Assembly: GCA_014529385.2 (NCBI GenBank)
Contig: CM043952.1
Location: 70,048,299 to 70,112,298, forward strand
Length of the DNA stretch: 64,000 bases
Direction: 5' to 3'
Source of the DNA: Adiantum capillus-veneris
Taxonomy: Eukaryota > Streptophyta > Polypodiopsida > Polypodiales > Pteridaceae
A program made the position numbers and the translations under genes. Under the pieces are notes generated by a model. That model was not told the DNA's origin. It saw nothing but the letters and a program-made list of their open reading frames with translations, and did no database searches. Below, one piece after another: positions 48,666 to 60,325 of this stretch. Position 1 is the first letter of the stretch. Each line of letters opens with the position of its first letter.

Positions 48666-49325
48666 TCATACACAAAAAGAGCATTGATCCCAGACATCAA
48701 GTAGAGGAGATCTAAAGCTTAAATTATTTACTCCACTTTTGAATTATTTACTCGGTTTATTATTGCTCATCTTGAGATGCAATCAATGCTGTTACAGATC
48801 ATGAGATAATAATTTGATTCACAAAAAGAGCGTTGATCCCCGGCATCAAGTAGAGGATCTCTAAAGCTTGAAATATTTACTCCACTTTTGAGTTTTTTAA
48901 CTCGGTTTAGTACTATTCGTCTTGAGATACGATCAAATGCTCTTTTAGGTTGTTACATGCAAAAGACAATCTTAAATATATTCATGCCATTTGCCAAGCA
49001 AAAAAAAGAATGGATATAAGGCAGTAAAAGAGGTCTGCAAGGATGTAGGTATAGAGGGCCAGAGGTTAAGTTACTTCTCTCATGTAGAAGATGGTGGTGA
49101 TGTTATCATGAAATCATGATATCATGGACGTAGACAACCAAAACATTTGATGATTTTTTGGGTTGTGGCATGCAAAAGACGATCTTAAAGATACTCATGC
49201 CATTTTCCAAGCAAAAAAGAAGAATGGAGATAAGGTAGTAAAAGAGGGCTGCAAGGATGTTAGGTATAGAGAGCCATGAGGTTAAGTTATTGCTCTCATG
49301 TAGAAGATGTTGGTGATTTTATCAT
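48666..49325 (+). repeat. Two adjacent tandem duplications in F (about 150 bp and about 190-215 bp)
   Basis: CACAAAAAGAGCRTTGATCC begins units at about 48668 and 48820. GCATGCAAAAGACRATCTTAAA-like sequence begins further units at about 48955 and 49166. Each pair is about 85-90% alike by eye. Together with the 485-bp pair this gives F three separate duplications in a row. Confidence 0.8.
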
Positions 49326-50804
49326 TGAACAGAAGGAAGGAACTTGATGTTGATGAGGCGATCACATCTCTATGAGATAAGCAAGTCTCTGGAAGGTTGA
49401 TTGTCCTCACCAAGGCCAACAAAGTTGCGTTTCTAAACTCAAGTCTAAAGGGTTTGGTTTAGACATTTGATTTTGTATAAAACAAAAAAAAAATTGTCTT
49501 CACCAAGCCCGAGCACATAGCGTTTCAAAACGCAAGCTAAAAGAGGCTAATTGATTGGGGCAGGTTACAACCCGAGGAAGTGCAAGGCAGGCTACGCTCG
49601 AGGAGGTTGACTGGGCAGGTTATATCCCGAGCAGATGCATGGTTGCAAGGAAACCTGGGAAGAGAGAGAAAGAGAAGAACAGAAGAAGAGAAGAGAGATG
49701 TTAACATTGTAGGAACACTCCCAAGAGACCTCAAAGATCTATGAATGAGAGAGAGAGAGAGAGTTTAGGAACGTCGTTACAGGCGCTCAAATTTTTGCTA
49801 TTAATTTTTCTAGCTTGTTTGTGAAGCTCACACTGCAAGAAATATTGAGGGTCAGATTACCAACTGAGTGGGGGTCCCATTTGTCATGTAGCCTTGCCCT
49901 GTCTAGCAGAGATTCTGCAATGGCGCTCATGCAGAACTCATGTCATGAGATGGTCTCATGGAGCATCCGAGGAAGACGTGGTTGATGAGATCAGTACTGA
50001 TCAGGTCTATCGAAAACCTGCAAGAGTTTAATCTCCGTTCTTTGCTACAATATCCCCTTGCTACAAGCCAGCTAGATGGTAGTCAAGGCTTCAGTGCTAG
50101 TCTTCTAAGAGGCTCAGCTTGATGACTCTAGCTCGCTGTTATATGTGAAACATGGCCCCTTATTTATAGGTTGCACAATTATTGGGAGGACAAGCTGGCA
50201 GCTACAGCTTGCGCGTCAATGATCCACGGAGTCACACACTTGATTAGTACCTCCACATGTACTCCTACATCCACTCAGCTTAGTCTTCACCATCGCATGT
50301 TGGATTGCATTTGGAAATGCAAGTGCAAAGGTCCAAGTGAGTATGATTTGTGTGCATCTTCACTACTTCTAGAATCCAAACACAAATGGGAAGGGCCTCG
50401 TGAGCTTGATTTGTGAGCCTCTTCATCAGCCCCTATTGATTTGCGTTTCCAAACGCAAGTGTGAAGGGTCCGATGTGATTGATTTATCACCAAACCCTAC
50501 CGATTTGATTTTCAAAACGCAACTATGAAGGGACTTGTGAGATCGTTTTGGATGCCCAACCATGTTTGAGAAAAATGTGTCTCAACTTAACCTTGAGCCG
50601 ATTAGTGAAAAGGAGAAATTAGGTTTAGATTTTGCAAGTAAGTCGTGTAAATATAGCCAAAAATATTGTTTAATTTGATTTTCCTTTGCTTGCGCATTAG
50701 TAGATAGGGATCTGTGAATGTTTGAGATGAAGGTTTCTACTAAACACTAGTGACATGCCGTCTATGGGCTTCCTTGGCTCGGAGCGACCCTAATCAGTAT
50801 GCAA
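49326..50804 (+). repeat. Degenerate palindrome-bearing minisatellite region in F
   Basis: A core like TTGCGTTTCCAAACGCAA, with AAGNGAAGGG after it, recurs at about 49428, 49515, 50305, 50370, 50440 and 50507; the last four are spaced about 65-78 bp. Weaker copies lie beyond the MITE at about 51195 and 51260. A separate unit GGCAGGTTAYAWCCCGAG is present twice (about 49558 and 49612). No gene is seen. Confidence 0.65.
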
Positions 50805-51021
50805 CAGTGTTCGGGAAAAATCATTTTTCCAAACATACAAAATTCCTTTCCTTGTTTTTTTCAAGAGGAAATTTAAAAAAATTAGGGTACTTTTTTATAT
50901 TTTTACACTGTTTTTGTCTATTCTGGGGTGGCATTTCTCCTTTTTCTCATGCCCTCAACCGGCATTTTTTAGATTGAAAACGACACGATATTAAGCTGAG
51001 ACACATTTTTCCCGAACACTG
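50805..51021. mobile_element. 217-bp hAT-type MITE inside F
   Basis: The perfect 17-bp terminal inverted repeat CAGTGTTCGGGAAAAAT is flanked by the 8-bp direct duplication GTATGCAA (50797-50804 and 51022-51029). An 8-bp duplication with CAG ends is typical of hAT elements. There is no coding capacity. The perfect ends and duplication suggest a fairly recent insertion. Confidence 0.92.
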
Positions 51022-51029
51022 GTATGCAA

Positions 51030-53317
51030 TTCATGATGAAATTTTGAAGGGTCATTGGTGAGCCAAATTTGCTGGCATCATCACCAAAACGTCTCTTCAC
51101 TAATAATTCCCCTTTATTTACATTTGGAAAAGAAAGGATGAAGAGCCCTTGATGAGTTTGTTTTACCGACGTCGTCATCAAAAATATTTTCTCTCAAGTA
51201 AACCTGGGTTGTGATTTGAAAAATGCAATTAGAGAGGGCACAAAATTTAAATATCGGGTTGCATTCTGAAAATGTGAGCTAGAAGGACACGAATTTAGGT
51301 CCCTTCACTATAGCCAATGGCACCAAAATGAGCTAGGCACCCAATGAGTGCACCCAATAGACACATATAAAGCTAAAGATTTAATTTTTTAAGGCAAAGA
51401 TAGAAGCAATGGATCTTCAATACTTTTTATCTGTTAGTGAAAGAATGCATGCCCAATCTTGAGTGCCAAGCTTGGTTACCCAACATTCAACAAAAGCTAG
51501 GCAAGTGCTTGGTGGCAATTGAGTTAGTGGGATAGCTTGGATAGATGATTGTGTGTAAAAGTGTGTAAAAGTTGAAGATGATGGGCCACCTCTTTTATTG
51601 GGGCGCTATGTCCCATTGAGGGCACAATCTACATTTGATATGTGAATGTGTTGAGCTTGATTCACTTGTTTGAGAATACAATGTGTTTTCTATATCGCAC
51701 CCATATTGAGTGCATTTCAAAACAAGAAGTTGAAGGGGTGCAACAAACATGAATTAATTGTGAATTTCTAGCATCCTCATCAAGTGTGAAAGCTTGATTA
51801 ATCTATATGCCAAATTTTTCAAGAGTACTGATCATCAAGTGTAGGAGGTTCAACCTTCTTGTAATGGCTACTCAACAAGCCTAAAGATCCTAAATGGAGA
51901 CTAACTTCATGTGCTGTATGCATTCCGTAAGCAAGTCTTTGACCATTGCTAAACTAGGCTATACCAACTGGTGTTTTGAGATGCTATCCAATAAGGTATG
52001 ATGTTGAATAAACTAAAGCCAATCCTCAATTTACAACTATGCACACATGGAAAGAGAGTGGGGAGCAAGTCCCAAAAGAAATGGGAATCTCAAAAACATA
52101 TCCCCTTCGCATTCCTAAAATAGAAATTATGAAGTGTGACTAGCACTTATATGAGTTTTGCTCATATATTACGCTTGTCCAATGGGAAACTTGGATATAG
52201 ACAAGTACATACCCAAAAGTCTTGTTGTGGTTAATTTTTTTTTAAAAAACGTTATAACCTCATATCATTTCTACTGTAATTTTTTAGTAAATTTCAACCA
52301 ACGCTTTGTCATCTCATTATTCTTACCATGGGCACCTAATTTGGCTCAAGATTAAGTCAAAGAAACACTGTACCAATAAGCTACAAAGCACATCAATCTT
52401 GATCGGCGACAAATATTTAAATGTTTGTCACTCAAAAGGGGCTTTGATATACTATTATTACCAAGGTATTACTTGAAGTGGTATTTAAGATCACAAGCCA
52501 CATATAGGAAGGACAATGTATTTGCTAGTAGTGATGTTGCATCAAAGTATTAGAATACCAAAAATAAATGGCCATAGCGTAGGTACATTTTCATTCCAAC
52601 AATTTGAATGGCAGTTATCAGAATTTTGAACAACCATTAATTTTGGCAATACTTGATGGTGCTAAGTAGTGATGTGCCTTCTCATACTGCACTTCTGAAT
52701 GATTGTGCTAAAACGTTGGCAAAAATCTCAACCATTATCTTCTCGTTATGTTATTTTGTGAAGCGTTTCTAAATGGTTTGCAAAAAACCTCAGTGAAAAA
52801 TACCTAAGCATGTGATTGTATAAAGCATTCTGGTCTATTGTTACTTTGATAATTGTCTCTTCTATCATAATAAGCAAAGGACTTATAGAGGATCATAAGT
52901 TGACTTGGCCATCTATTTTATGGCCTTTTTTTTGTTTCTCTGTATAAAATTAATGACAATGGCCAAAATCTACTTGGAGTGTTTTTTCTAGTATATAATG
53001 TCAAGCAACCTCTCTCCAAATGGGCTCTCACTGGGCCATACCATAAAGAATGATTAAATGTTGGTTTAAAATCGCAGTTAAGTTCATGAGACAAAAGGTA
53101 GGATGCAAAATCTCTCTACACCAAACCATTATATGAAGAATTTCAAGGGTTTGAAAGCCCATTTGAGCTAACAATGTACTATGCACAAAATGCATGTGCA
53201 AGGAAGATAAAAATTTTCAAGGAACACAAAAGTATGTTTGTTTTTTAATCCCTTGATTTCTTCACTCGCTTTTTATCTCTTGCTGGCTTTTCATCGCTCA
53301 TTAAATGATAGAACCCC
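51030..53317. other. Right part of F, no gene
   Basis: AT-rich, unique-looking sequence apart from two weak palindrome units near 51195 and 51260. Short frames here show no family features. The last 60 bases form the right terminal inverted repeat. Confidence 0.55.
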
Positions 53318-53318
53318 T

Positions 53319-54261
53319 TGTGGATAGACTCATGAGAGAGAAGCTTCAAGCTGTGCCATTCAGTAAGCACCTTGTCTTTTGCATCACTTGCAAGGAATTG
53401 CTTCATGATGGAAACTCGTAGAGTTTTCCATGTCTTTGGGGCTTCACCATTGCCACGAAGGCTAGTCCACCATTGACGAGCTTATTTTTGGAAGTGCATA
53501 GCTACATGGCGTAGCTTGGAGGACTCTGTGAATCCCTCGTCTCCAAAGGCCGCATCCAATTGCTGGATGAAGGCCAACACTTTTTCGGTAGCACCAAAGG
53601 TGCCATCATAGGTGAGAAAAGAGATACTCTTTCCTCCCTCCTTGAACTTCTTTATCTTTTGTGACCTTCTCCATGCAGGAAATGATTTGCGATGTCCTCC
53701 CCTCTTGTATTCTATAGGAGAATAGCCATAACTTTCGTCGTAAGAGGAGGAAGGTGAAGAAGAAAGAGAAGAGGGTGACCTCTTCCTAGCCCTTTTCTTC
53801 CTTTGTTTCCTCTCTTTCCTTTCAGAGTGATGAGGAGAAGGACTATGTGTTGATCTTTTCCTCTTGGGAGGAGTGGGCGATCGTCTAGACCACCGTCTTC
53901 GTGAAGCCACATCTTCAGAGGAACTTAAACTTTCATTGCTTTCTTGCTCTTTGGATTCCTCCTCTCCAATGGGAGAGAGTCTTCTTTTGGGGGTCTCTTC
54001 AAGAGGCCTCCTAAGCTCTCTCTCCTCTTGGAGAGGAAGGGAAATTTTATAGCACGAAGTTGTTGAGTAACTTCGGCTTGTAAAGCAAGGTTGCCCATAG
54101 CTTTGCTGCAACCTAGTGACGAGATAATTCACAAACATGGGAGCATCATCATTAGCACCTTCATGTGCAAAATCAAAGCTATCAATGTTCATTCTACTCT
54201 CTTGATTATTGTCATCCATGTTAACAAAATTTATATACGTACTTAGTGTATGATTTGGCAA
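53319..54261 (-). pseudogene. gag: gag N-terminal half of element E
   Basis: The minus-strand frame 54261-53482; an in-frame ATG at 54219 (MDDNNQESRMNI) is the likelier start. It contains DAPMFVNYLVTRLQQ as in element D, then an acidic part and an Arg/Ser/Pro-rich part (RRRWSRRSPTPPKRKRSTHS; a serine run SSLSSSPSSSYDESYG), then FLTYDGTFGATEKVLAFIQQ and HVAMHFQK. A stop at about 53482 and later shifts precede insertion F at 53318. Confidence 0.85.
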
Positions 54262-54643
54262 TTCAAAACCTTAGTTGCCACTCCTCTTAGCCTTTGAAAA
54301 TCGGCTCTTAAGTATCTACACCCACGGCTCGCAGTGGTTAATTATAGAGAGTAGAGGAGTAATTCTAACATAGCAGAGTTGCCAAGGGCTAGCTCCTTTC
54401 GGACTTCTTATGGCTCAATAATGGTAAAGCCATAGGCAAGTCTAAAAAGACTCCATTATTAAGTCCAAATCTCCTGAGGTGTGCACTATCCCCCACATAG
54501 TGGTCTCAACAAACCGATAATAGATCCCAGTTCCACTTACCCTAATATAATTAACAACATCAACCATTTACAGGCTACTTGAGGACCTCTCTTCTTAAGC
54601 AAGAACCTCTCTTCTTAAGAAAGAAAAGAGAAACCAAATGCTC
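54262..54643 (-). other. Leader of element E
   Basis: Non-coding sequence between primer site and gag, similar to the leader of element D at 38631-39091 (for example a TGGTAAAGCC/TGGTTAAGCC segment). A 20-base direct repeat of ACCTCTCTTCTTAAG occurs at 54585 and 54605. Confidence 0.6.
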
Positions 54644-54652
54644 TGATACCAA
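54633..54652 (-). other. Primer binding site of element E (initiator-Met tRNA)
   Basis: The minus strand reads TTGGTATCAGAGCATTTGG, containing the standard TGGTATCAGAGC of plant LTR elements primed by initiator methionine tRNA. It lies directly inside the right LTR. Confidence 0.9.
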
Positions 54653-56329
54653 TGTAATGGAATTGGCCTATTTAATTTGAGAGTAGCGGAAATTAATGAG
54701 AGTACTTTTGAGAAATGACTTTGTGAGCATAGCGGGTGAACATAATTGAAGATAGAAATATAATCATAGCAATTAGTTAACTTGGCATGAACAATACTTT
54801 TGCAAGAGAGATAATTTAGAGAACATGACAACAGTTGAGGACCGGATTTATGTGGAGCCGGTCCCCCCTCCAATAGGCATTTGTATTATGATTTCTCTCA
54901 TTAATAGAGACTTGTTACAATACAATCTTTGTGTTCCTTGTGACCTAGGTGATGCAATGAAGATGGAAAGCTTCATGAATCACAAACATAACATAAACTT
55001 GAAGAAAGCTTTAACTATCCCAAGCCTCAGTCCCAAGACCTCAAACACCTTCGAAGGTGGAGAGAGCTAGCAGGGAATGGGGGTAGGGAAGAGGAAGAAG
55101 AAACATTTCGTAGGAGAAAGAATTAGTTCCTCACTTATCATAACTCTTGTTGCTAGCATACATAATAGCATAGTAATGAAGAAGAAGGAGATGGAAAGCT
55201 TAAGCATCGAAGCATGGCTCTTGGTTGGATTTGCACTCCATATCCAAGAGTGTTGGTGTAGGCTCTAAACCTCTACTTGCTTGGAGAAGGAGAGGGAGCT
55301 CTTGCACTTTGCATAGCACACAATAAGAGTGTTTGTGAGTGTGTATGGGTGAGTATACCCCCTAAGCAACCCCCTAGCTTGCTTGGGTCGACCCCCCCCC
55401 CCCCCCCCCCCCCTTGTAGCTCATGATTCAAAATCGGACCCCTCCAGGCCTAGCTAATCATAAGCAGGAGGCACTACAAGCAGCAAGGGTAGCCTTGAGA
55501 CAAGTGTCTCCCTTTCCCCTTTAAGAGAGAGGGCTAGATAAATTCTAAATAAATTAATTAAATATACTAAATATTATTGGACCCCTTGGGTGGCCAACCA
55601 ATAGGCTTCAGGCACACCATGAGGGCAACAGGAGGAGGAACTTGACAAGTGTCCCTTTTGCTTTCTTTGTACCATGCATGCCTTGTGTGAGTGTGTGGGT
55701 GTTCTCTCTCATCCCCCCTCATGTAGGGCTCGCCCCCTCCTTGTAGGGATTGAATATTTGACTTTTTGACACCTCAAGCCCCACATGCATAGGCCCAATT
55801 CCCACCACAAGCTTGGCTCTTAAGCACTTTAAGCTTGGGTTGTATTCTCACCTCAAGTGCAACCCTAGCATCTCAAGCATGTCAAGCACCTTAAGCATCT
55901 CAATCATTAAGCACCTCAAGCATCTCAAGCACCTCAATCATCAAGCACCTCAAGAACCTTAGTCATCAAGCATGACAAGCACCTTAGTCATCAAGCATGA
56001 CAAGCAGGACAAGCACCTCGAGCTAGGTCGGGTTCCCGCGCCTCAAGCTCAGCCCTAGCTTACCTAAGGTCAAAGGACTTTTACACACATTATTGAAGGT
56101 CTTCAATGAAGCTAACCCTAAGGTCTTATGCTCCATTTGTTAGCCTTTCTCTTTGATAGACCATCTCTCATTTGGGCCCCTTTACCATTGGCCCCGTGTT
56201 GAGATAGATCTATAAGCACCATTCTATATCTTACCACTTGTTCCCGTTTATTCTCCCACATTAAGTGATCAATTTAATATGAGAAAATCATTTGGGTTGG
56301 TTAGATATTAGATATTATATTTTATGACA
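54653..56329 (-). repeat. Right LTR of element E (its 5' LTR)
   Basis: Plus-strand reading TGTAATGGAATTGGCC to TATGACA, 1677 bp, followed by target duplication ACAAG. A run of 22 C (55392-55413) replaces a run of 7 C in the left LTR. A series of AAGCACCTCAAGCATCTC-like units at about 55860-56015 is longer than in the left LTR, so it has expanded here. Confidence 0.9.
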
Positions 56330-56334
56330 ACAAG

Positions 56335-56984
56335 TTTCATTCAAAACAGCTTTAAATGCTACACCCTTTAACCTTGTTTATGGTCTTAATGCCATACTGC
56401 CAATTGAATTTCTATTTTCGACATTAAGGGTAGCACAAAATATTGAGTGGACTGGACATGAAGTGTCAGAAAGACTTGAAGATTTGGAAAATCTAGATGA
56501 GAAAAGGCTAACTGCTATAGCTCACATCTGTGCACAAAAGTGAAAACAAAAACAGTTTTTTGATTCCCACTTAATCACAAAAATCTTCAAGAAAGGGGAC
56601 CTAGTTTTAGTCTATTCCCTTAAGCAACACATTCCCAAGTTTAAGAAAAATGGAAACGGACCGTTTATCATTGAAGATGTATCTCCAAGTGGAGCAGTAA
56701 AATTGTCCACCCTAGATGGTGAACCAATGGCTAATTGGATTAGTGGGTGTCATTTAAAGAAATACAATTTGCCACTAACCAATGAATTGCTAGAAAGAAT
56801 GCATGCAGCCAAACAAAGAAAGATCAAACGACAGCAGGTTATTGATGAAGTCCAAGAGGAAGCTCGGCTTCGGGTACTCAAAAAAAAGGTGCTCTCAAGA
56901 ATCAACAGATACCGATTCCCATCAACAGATACCGATTCTCAAGAATCAACAGATACCGATTCCCATCAACACTCTGGAAATTGA
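56335..56984 (+). pseudogene. Integrase C-terminal part of element C, resumed after the nested block
   Basis: VSFKTALNATPFNLVYGLNA continues LWAY at 21890, and LPIEFLFSTLRVAQ follows; then GNGPFIIEDVSPSGAVKLST (GPY/F-like) and ISGCHLKKYNLPL. A TGA at about 56541 and a shift precede the last part. Three copies of ATCAACAGATACCGATTC at about 56905-56970 encode STDTDS repeats. There is no chromodomain. Confidence 0.85.
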
Positions 56985-58088
56985 TGACCGACAATGGGAA
57001 TTACCTAAAGATGCAGTTTCAACAGATGATGATTGGTTAGACAGAATGGATCTGCGCATCAAAGTACATCTCAACAATCATAGCACCAATGCTTTGGTCG
57101 ACATAGGAGCTAGAGTAAATACAGTAAGTTATTCCACATACAAGATGGCAACAAGTCAAGCATTGACAGCAGGAATAACGACAATCAAAGGATGCAACAA
57201 GAACCCAATCCCAACATTGGGAGTAGTCAACTTGAACGTGATAGTACATGGATGTTCATGTCCTCATTAGTTTGTATGCTTACAGATGAACACATGAATG
57301 AGGAGATGATTTTTGGAATTCCCTGGATGCGGACATACAAAGTAGTACCAGATTGGAATAAAAATCAGCCAAAGCTATCACCTAGAGGCGGGCAACTCAT
57401 TGTTCCAATTGCACCAAGCAAGGAGAAATGGAAAAGAAGCAATCAGCAGACTAAACCACGAAGTAGTCAATCTTCTCCATCCCCTTGACAAGCAAATGCT
57501 ACAAGTAGCATGCAAGGAGTCAGGAAAATTTGGGTACCAAAAGCACAGCTTAAGTATAAACCGATTCAGATCTGGGTTCCTAAAACTCCACCGACGAAAC
57601 AAAAGAAGGTTCCAAGGGTTAAAACACAAAGACGAGCATCTTCAAGCAAGGAACCTAACATGAAGATGGTTTGGAAGAAAAAAGAGCACTTATCTTTTCC
57701 ACACACCATAAAACCAATCAAGCAATGGCGAGTTAAGTCTCAAAAGACTCCACCATAGCATACAGCACCAAGTAGACCAAGCTACCAATGGCGAGAAAAG
57801 GCTCGACAACAGTCAAAAGCGCTAGCAATAGCTCAAGCAATCAGCATGTTGAAGCATCCTGATGGTACAATCAAATAGAGAGTACACAAGCTACAAGATT
57901 TTCTCTTTGGAAGATATCAACAAACCTCGACATCAGAAACCCTTGAGTTAATTACTCAAGACCCAGCTCTTGCACAACATATTGGTTTGAAGTGCATTGA
58001 TCTTCAAAGCATGGTAGAGCCACCACGGCTATGCATAGACATGATTGTTCAACCCATGCACACAGTCGTCTCGGAGTTTGCCATCTAG
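56985..58088 (+). pseudogene. Post-integrase region of C with a second aspartic-protease-like domain
   Basis: After a shift, MDLRIKVHLNNHSTNALVDI and GARVNTVSYSTYKM (about 57045-57150) have the form of a retroelement protease start, with DIGA in place of DSGA. EEMIFGIPWMRTYKVVPDWN (about 57300) matches the closing ILGxPW block. A basic tail follows with two IWVPK motifs (about 57530 and 57570). Further stops at 57756 and about 57877 interrupt a continuing frame that ends at about 58088. The true DSG-type protease of C is upstream at 17725, so this would be a second one. Confidence 0.6.
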
Positions 58089-59534
58089 GAGGGTGGAAGG
58101 GCAGTAGGTACTAAGTAATTAAGGGCAATGTTTGAAGAGGGAGAAAAAAAATTTGATATTAACGTGTGATTTTTTGCAAAATTACCTAATAATGCCCTTA
58201 TAATTTATCATCAAGGGAAAATTCATTGATAATATCTTCCCGATGCGTGTAAATAGTATATATACTATCAGAAAATCATCAAAAAATAGTCCTTTTGGGT
58301 AATTTTCATCATTTTTGTTAATAATGAGATTTAAAAATAGACAAATGCAAGAAAAAACAATAAAGCTATGTTTTTCAATGGATTTTCTTAATTATTGGAT
58401 TTTCACTTTACTTTTGTAGAGCATTTTTCTATTTTCTTAGATTTTTTTAAATAAACACATCAAAAATTAATAATAAATAGCAGAGAAGCTCATATGGAAA
58501 AACGAAAGACACGATGGTGATCAGAAAGATAAGGAGGACAGGCACAAAAAATTTCAATGACATCAAAAGATGGAAGCGGGAAGCCTAAATTAGGCGGCGA
58601 GGTCTACTTTTGCAACATTCTTGCAGAATGAGCTACAGGAATCTGATCAAGGAAATTTTTGAGTCTAGCATAGATTTCACGGCCTAGTAGGACTAACGGG
58701 GGAATCTGGGGAAAATTGGTTCAGGAAGTCCGGGTATAGATATCCAAGGTAGGTCAAAACCACCTCATTTCCACTTGCAGCCTTTGCAGAGAGAGCTTTC
58801 AACCTCTTTCGCGCATCTTTTTCGGAGTCCACAGTTGCCCATTTTTAGTGCCGTCTCACACGATACATGAGGGGTAAGTTCTTTACTCACCAATGATCCA
58901 ATTTTTACGGCCGGTAGCTAGTCTAAACCCCTAGAAAACACCCTAGAAATCGAGCAGTGCACGAAGACCTACGGCCAAAAACTGACCATAGCGGCCTATC
59001 AGCTCGACCAAATCACATGGGATTTGAACTACAGCATGGCCTAACATAATAGAACCCTTCTATATCATCAGTTGACCATTCGACAGGGGTCAAGGGGGTC
59101 CCCATTAGAAAAGCCAGGTTTTTGGCAAATGCCAGAATTTTGATCTGACTCCACAAATAGCTAGCCTACGAGGTTCATATACAATGTATATGATTGGTTT
59201 AGTAAAATCAATCAAGCAAAGCCCTCCAAAAGCAAAAAACGGCTCAAAGGTTACAAAGCATCAAATTCGACATACGGGGTCAAACTGACTCCAAATGAAC
59301 CAGAATTGGATGAGATGCTTCACGACTATGGTTCGGACAAGTCCAAAGCCTCAAAGTTGACTGACCAACCCAACAGGCAGTGTAGTCACAGAAAACGGTG
59401 ATTTCAAAGTTGACAAAGCACAAAGTAATGCCGGCATGACCAAACTTGACCAAATTCAATTTAGGACTTGTTTTAGGTGTATAGAATGTGTCTAAGTCAA
59501 AAGTTGTAAGTTTTGCAAAGAATTTTTCACTATT

Positions 59535-60137
59535 GTAAATAATCGCGATTATTTACTTTTGCATCATTTTTTCTTGGAAATTGTCACATCACCTCACCTA
59601 TCATGTGTACACACCTATTACATGCCAAAACTCAAGTATGAGCCAAAATGAGCACCTATAACTTGGAAAATTGCCAAAAAACGCAAAGAAGTCTTTGCAA
59701 GCGAATGTTTGGGTTATGGTGGACAACATTTCTTGATCCAAATCACCTCATATCTCGTACAAAGGGTCTATACAATGCCTAGAACCAAATTGTACCCAAA
59801 AAAGTTGATTTTGGTAGAAAAGTTAATAATCGCGATTATTTACTTTTTAGTCAAAATTGGGGAGTTTTGATATTTTGCCATCATACATCCAAAGTACATG
59901 ATGTGTTAAGCCCACTAGCCAAGTTTGAACCAATTTGGAGTTCAAAATCTCGTATTTCCTTTATATCCACTATTTCAGAGACCTAAAGCCAAAATCTGGT
60001 ACCATTTTCACCCTATGCATCCAAATGAGCCCATATTTCACTCAGAGCATGTATTTGGTATATACTTCAAGCCTGTGAAGCCAAGTTTTCATAAAGTTGA
60101 AAAAAATACTCAGCTGTAAATAACCGTGATTATTTAC
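59535..60137 (+). repeat. Three palindromes spaced about 290 bp apart (3' set)
   Basis: Centres lie at about 59545, 59832 and 60126, giving spacings of 287 and 294. The first contains the perfect palindrome TAAATAATCGCGATTATTTA. These are the same motif and spacing as in the leader set at 12951-13837, 12 kb away in the un-nested element. Confidence 0.85.
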
Positions 60138-60289
60138 TTTGGTTGCAAAAATTTGTTTTGACTTTACAGTTTTGTTCCTTGCATGTTTTTATGCATCTAT
60201 GCTTGTTCAGAAATTGATTTAAAGCAAATTGGACCAAAATTTTCAGCATTTCAAACTAAAGGACATTTCAAGGAAAATTTTGATAAATT

Positions 60290-60320
60290 TGCTAACTTTG
60301 ACACTCTATTGATTGAACAG
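60290..60320 (+). promoter_or_regulatory. Candidate branch point and splice acceptor before the accessory ORF, element C
   Basis: TGCTAAC, a good branch-point match, lies about 26 bases before AACAG|G at 60320. The accessory ATG follows 5 bases later. A prediction only; no transcript evidence can be seen here. Confidence 0.4.
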
Positions 60321-60325
60321 GAGCC

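Larger units (their letters stand above)
46764..53318. mobile_element. Element F: 6.55-kb Mutator-like TIR element without transposase
   Basis: The direct repeat TTGTGGATA (extendable to CTTGTGGATAG) flanks it at 46754-46764 and 53318-53328. Its ends are inverted: the left begins GGGTGATATTGTTTAACGAG, the right in reverse complement begins GGGGTTCTATCATTTAATGA, and both share GAGCGATGAAAA followed by AAAAAGYGAG. Similarity extends about 60 bp. A 9-11-bp duplication points to Mutator-like elements. Removing it rejoins the gag of E. Inside are tandem repeats, a palindrome-bearing repeat and a hAT MITE, but no transposase and no reading frame of note. Confidence 0.8.
40877..56329 (-). mobile_element. 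Element E: minus-strand chromovirus-like Ty3/gypsy element containing F
   Basis: LTRs lie at 40877 and 54653-56329, with target duplication ACAAG at 40872-40876 and 56330-56334. Minus-strand order: LTR, initiator-Met primer site, gag (split by F), zinc knuckle, protease, RT, RNase H, integrase, chromodomain, LTR. Without F it is about 8.9 kb. Several shifts and stops make it inactive. It is the best template for reading element D. Confidence 0.92.
58089..60325 (+). other. Non-coding 3' part of element C between post-integrase region and accessory ORF
   Basis: About 2.2 kb, AT-rich, without a credible gene. Three palindrome units lie at 59535-60137. Donor-like GGGGTAAGTTC occurs at about 58870. 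The end reads TTTGCTAACTTTGAC then TTGATTGAACAG|GAGCC and ATG at 60326, that is, branch point, acceptor and start codon. Confidence 0.6.
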
